A DNA stretch of 7,561 nucleotides from Pseudobdellovibrionaceae bacterium. Its GTDB lineage: Bacteria > Bdellovibrionota > Bdellovibrionia > Bdellovibrionales > Bdellovibrionaceae. The position numbers and the translations under genes were made by a program. The stretch spans positions 1 through 7,561 of the forward strand of contig JACMRP010000176.1 of assembly GCA_014376325.1 (NCBI GenBank), in the 5' to 3' direction. Below the pieces are notes generated by a model. The model saw nothing but the letters and a program-made list of their open reading frames with translations. It made no database searches and was not told the origin of the DNA. Shown in pieces: positions 5,868-7,561 of the stretch. Positions within the stretch are counted from its first letter, which is position 1, and each line of letters starts with the position of its first letter.

Positions 5868-6623
5868 ATGAAAAATGTCACTTTGATTGCAGTGGAATCA
5901 GTATTCGCTCTTCTAAATATTCTCCTCTATAGCTCGTTAAGTATTGCAAGCGAGCAGGCCCAGTCTGTTCAAGTTGCTCTCCTTTTTATTTTTGTATTGG
6001 TGAGTTTTAAAATGAAGTTTGGGAAAGTCGCCCACTGGCTTTCGGTGACACTGTTTCTTATAGCCCTATTTTCGATCGTTTTTGTTGTGCCTTGGCCTAT
6101 TCCCAATGTCGCGGTCACGGTAGCGTTCGGGTTTTACCTGGCAAAGCGCCGCCATCAGATGTTTGAAATGCTCCCGCAGTTTTGTTCGCAAAAAGAAATT
6201 TTAATCGCTTTGTTAGCAGCGGTGGTTTCAATATCCGGTGTTTTACTCTGGTACTACTTATTGAAAGATCCAGGTGATCGGCCAAGTTTTGTGCTGCACT
6301 ATTCTTTACTGATTAGAATCTTAATTATCGTTGTTTTCGCTATTCTAAATGCCTACGCGGAGGAGTTTATTTATCGAGGCCTCGTCTTTGACGCGCTTTC
6401 GAAAAAAATCCGTCGAATGGAGTTTGTTAATTTCCTGCAGGCAATCGCCTTCGGAATACTTCACTTTCGAGGCATTCCTTCGGGCGTCGTGGGGTGTTTT
6501 CTGGCCTTCATTTTCGCTTATCTGATGGGTTGGCTTCGAATCCGATCACGAGGACTTTTTATTCCTTGGTTGGCACATGCGATTACCGATGCGGGCATAG
6601 CGATTCTAGTTATAACAAACTGA
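5868..6623 (+). CDS. CPBP-family intramembrane metalloprotease (Abi/Rce1-type)
   Basis: This 251-residue polytopic membrane protein has about seven or eight hydrophobic segments. The three family motifs are present: EEFIYR (residues 165-170, the EExxYR motif with the two catalytic glutamates), FGILH (195-199, FxxxH) and HAITD (237-241, HxxxD). This is the CPBP group related to eukaryotic Rce1 CAAX protease and bacterial Abi proteins. Known members process peptides or prenylated proteins in the membrane, but most bacterial members have no assigned substrate. I prefer the ATG at 5868; an in-frame TTG at 5856 would add only four residues. No Shine-Dalgarno sequence is seen for either. It is divergent from the broken CREST gene and convergent with mlaF2, with a 54-nt gap. 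No bacteriocin-like small gene accompanies it. Confidence 0.9.
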   Translation: MKNVTLIAVESVFALLNILLYSSLSIASEQAQSVQVALLFIFVLVSFKMKFGKVAHWLSVTLFLIALFSIVFVVPWPIPNVAVTVAFGFYLAKRRHQMFEMLPQFCSQKEILIALLAAVVSISGVLLWYYLLKDPGDRPSFVLHYSLLIRILIIVVFAILNAYAEEFIYRGLVFDALSKKIRRMEFVNFLQAIAFGILHFRGIPSGVVGCFLAFIFAYLMGWLRIRSRGLFIPWLAHAITDAGIAILVITN

Positions 6624-6677
6624 GGTCGGAATTCTCAGTCCGCATTCTGTTTTTTGCATTTGGTGGGCAGAAATTAT

Positions 6678-7436
6678 TTAATTTACGAGATTGTCCGTCA
6701 AAGGCCCACGAAGTGCGCCGTTAATGAATTGCTGCACGCGCGGGTCTCTGTGTTTTTTAGTTTCTTCCGGAGTCCCCGTGATGATCAGTTCATGATCGAC
6801 AACGATTCCGATTCGATCCGCAAGTTGGTACGCGCGATTTACGTCATTCGTGATTGCGACGACCGTGGAATCATTTTTTTCCTGAAGGTCGATGATGAGC
6901 TCGATGATTTTTCGCGACGTGATCGGATCTAATCCCGCGGTGGGATCGTCGTAAAAAATGATCTCGGGGTTCAGAGCCAAAGCTCTAGCGATGCCCAAAC
7001 GCTTTTGCATTCCGCCGCTTATTTCATCAGGATATAAATTTTTTGCGTGGGAAATACCGACGGCTTCTAGGAACTCATCGACCTTCGATTGAATCTCGAC
7101 TGGCGAAAGGTCCGTAGTCTCGCGCAGTGGAAATGCAATGTTCTCGCCGCACGTGAATGAATCAAAAAGAGCGTTCTTCTGAAATAACATTCCGAGTTTT
7201 TTGAGGTTTAAAAAACGTTCGTTATTGCCGAGCGTTGACCAGTCTAGGTCGTTGATAAATACTTTGCCATTCCGCGGAGTTATGAGCCCGGCCATGACCT
7301 TTAAAAGAGTGGTTTTTCCTTGTCCGCTCGGGCCCATTAAAACCAAGACTTCACCCTTCGCAACTTCCACTGAAATGTTTTTTAAGACGACTTGCGAATC
7401 GAAAGCGACGTCAACCTCTTGTAATTTCAATGACAT
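6678..7436 (-). CDS. second MlaF-like ABC transporter ATPase (MlaF2) with altered catalytic residues
   Basis: This 252-residue ABC ATPase is of the MlaF group. Motifs: Walker A GPSGQGKT (35-42), Q-loop Gln86 in GMLFQKNALFDSFT, signature ISGGMQKR (139-146), Walker B IIFYDD (159-164), D-loop GLDPITS, and ITND (195-198) at the H-loop. Two residues depart from consensus. Asp164 replaces the catalytic Glu, and Asn197 replaces the switch His; both were checked in the codons (GAT at 6947-6945, AAT at 6848-6846). Walker A and the signature are intact, so ATP binding should persist while hydrolysis at its own site should be weak. No permease or MCE gene adjoins it; the nearest are in the operon beginning 1.6 kb downstream on the same strand. 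It may act as partner subunit of that transporter (inference) or with a permease outside the window. No good ribosome binding site is seen; GAGG lies 15 nt upstream, which is far. Confidence 0.9.
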   Translation of the reverse strand: MSLKLQEVDVAFDSQVVLKNISVEVAKGEVLVLMGPSGQGKTTLLKVMAGLITPRNGKVFINDLDWSTLGNNERFLNLKKLGMLFQKNALFDSFTCGENIAFPLRETTDLSPVEIQSKVDEFLEAVGISHAKNLYPDEISGGMQKRLGIARALALNPEIIFYDDPTAGLDPITSRKIIELIIDLQEKNDSTVVAITNDVNRAYQLADRIGIVVDHELIITGTPEETKKHRDPRVQQFINGALRGPLTDNLVN

Positions 7437-7542
7437 AAATGCGATGACTCACCTCACTCGGACTTGTCTGATTCCATGATTTAAGATTGAATAAACACCT
7501 GAAAGCAATCAAATATTTTAAAACACCCTCTCTCAAAATTTG

Positions 7543-7548
7543 AAGGAG
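7543..7548 (+). promoter_or_regulatory. ribosome binding site of the right-edge gene
   Basis: AAGGAG lies 5 nt before an ATG at 7554. It marks the start of a plus-strand gene divergent from mlaF2. The 117-nt gap between the two genes is AT-rich near 7510-7525, but I could not place a convincing promoter with normal spacing on either strand. Confidence 0.7.
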
Positions 7549-7553
7549 ACCTC

Positions 7554-7561
7554 ATGGCTCA
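7554..7561 (+). CDS. start of an unidentified plus-strand gene, cut by the right edge
   Basis: Only ATG GCT and two further bases are present, so the product begins Met-Ala and nothing more can be said. The well-spaced AAGGAG upstream is the reason for calling it. It is divergent from mlaF2. Confidence 0.6.

Noticed and set aside
6619..6655. Terminator after the CPBP gene
   Set aside because: ACTGAG and CTCAGT can form a 6-bp stem overlapping the stop codon, but the loop is 9 nt and the T run begins about 10 nt past the stem. Too weak to call.
7487..7519. TTGAAT with TATTTT as promoter of the right-edge gene
   Set aside because: The spacing is 21 nt, outside the usual 16-19 nt, and the region is AT-rich enough to give such matches by chance.

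Overview
The window looks like a chromosomal segment of a Gram-negative, predatory-type deltaproteobacterium-like organism, most likely Bdellovibrio or a relative (Bdellovibrionota). This is an inference. It rests on an MCE/Mla lipid-transport operon ending in a small outer-membrane barrel gene, a tiny lysine/alanine/threonine-only basic protein, a TadB/TadC-like pair, moderate GC content and compact operons. I could not run a database search.

Layout, left to right. Positions 1-1104 (minus) hold two overlapping type II secretion F-domain genes, TadB-like then TadC-like; the second runs off the left edge. Positions 1105-1400 (plus) hold a self-contained small transcription unit: possible promoter, an (AAC)5 leader, a strong ribosome binding site, a 30-residue peptide that is 53% lysine, and a GCAA-loop terminator. 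Positions 1441-5145 (minus) hold a complete five-gene operon, transcribed right to left: ATPase mlaF1, permease mlaE1, permease mlaE2, an MCE protein (mlaD-like) and a secreted beta-barrel-like protein, closed by an intrinsic terminator at 1441-1466. The junctions are a 4-nt overlap, a 1-nt overlap, an 11-nt gap and a 14-nt gap. Positions 5164-5825 (minus) hold a CREST/ceramidase-like membrane gene broken by two frame changes. Positions 5868-6623 (plus) hold a CPBP-family membrane protease. Positions 6678-7436 (minus) hold a second, separate MlaF-like ATPase. The first codons of a plus-strand gene with a good ribosome binding site lie at the right edge.

The operon should encode an inner-membrane ABC lipid transporter (MlaF, MlaE and MCE) that hands lipid across the periplasm, possibly to or from the co-transcribed barrel protein. 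The most interesting observation concerns the two ATPases, which carry complementary defects. MlaF1 has normal Walker B glutamate and switch histidine but an altered signature motif (ISYGM). MlaF2 has a normal signature (ISGGM) but Asp for the catalytic Glu and Asn for the switch His. Paired as a heterodimer they would form one intact and one degenerate ATP site, as in asymmetric ABC transporters. The operon's two different permease subunits fit that picture.
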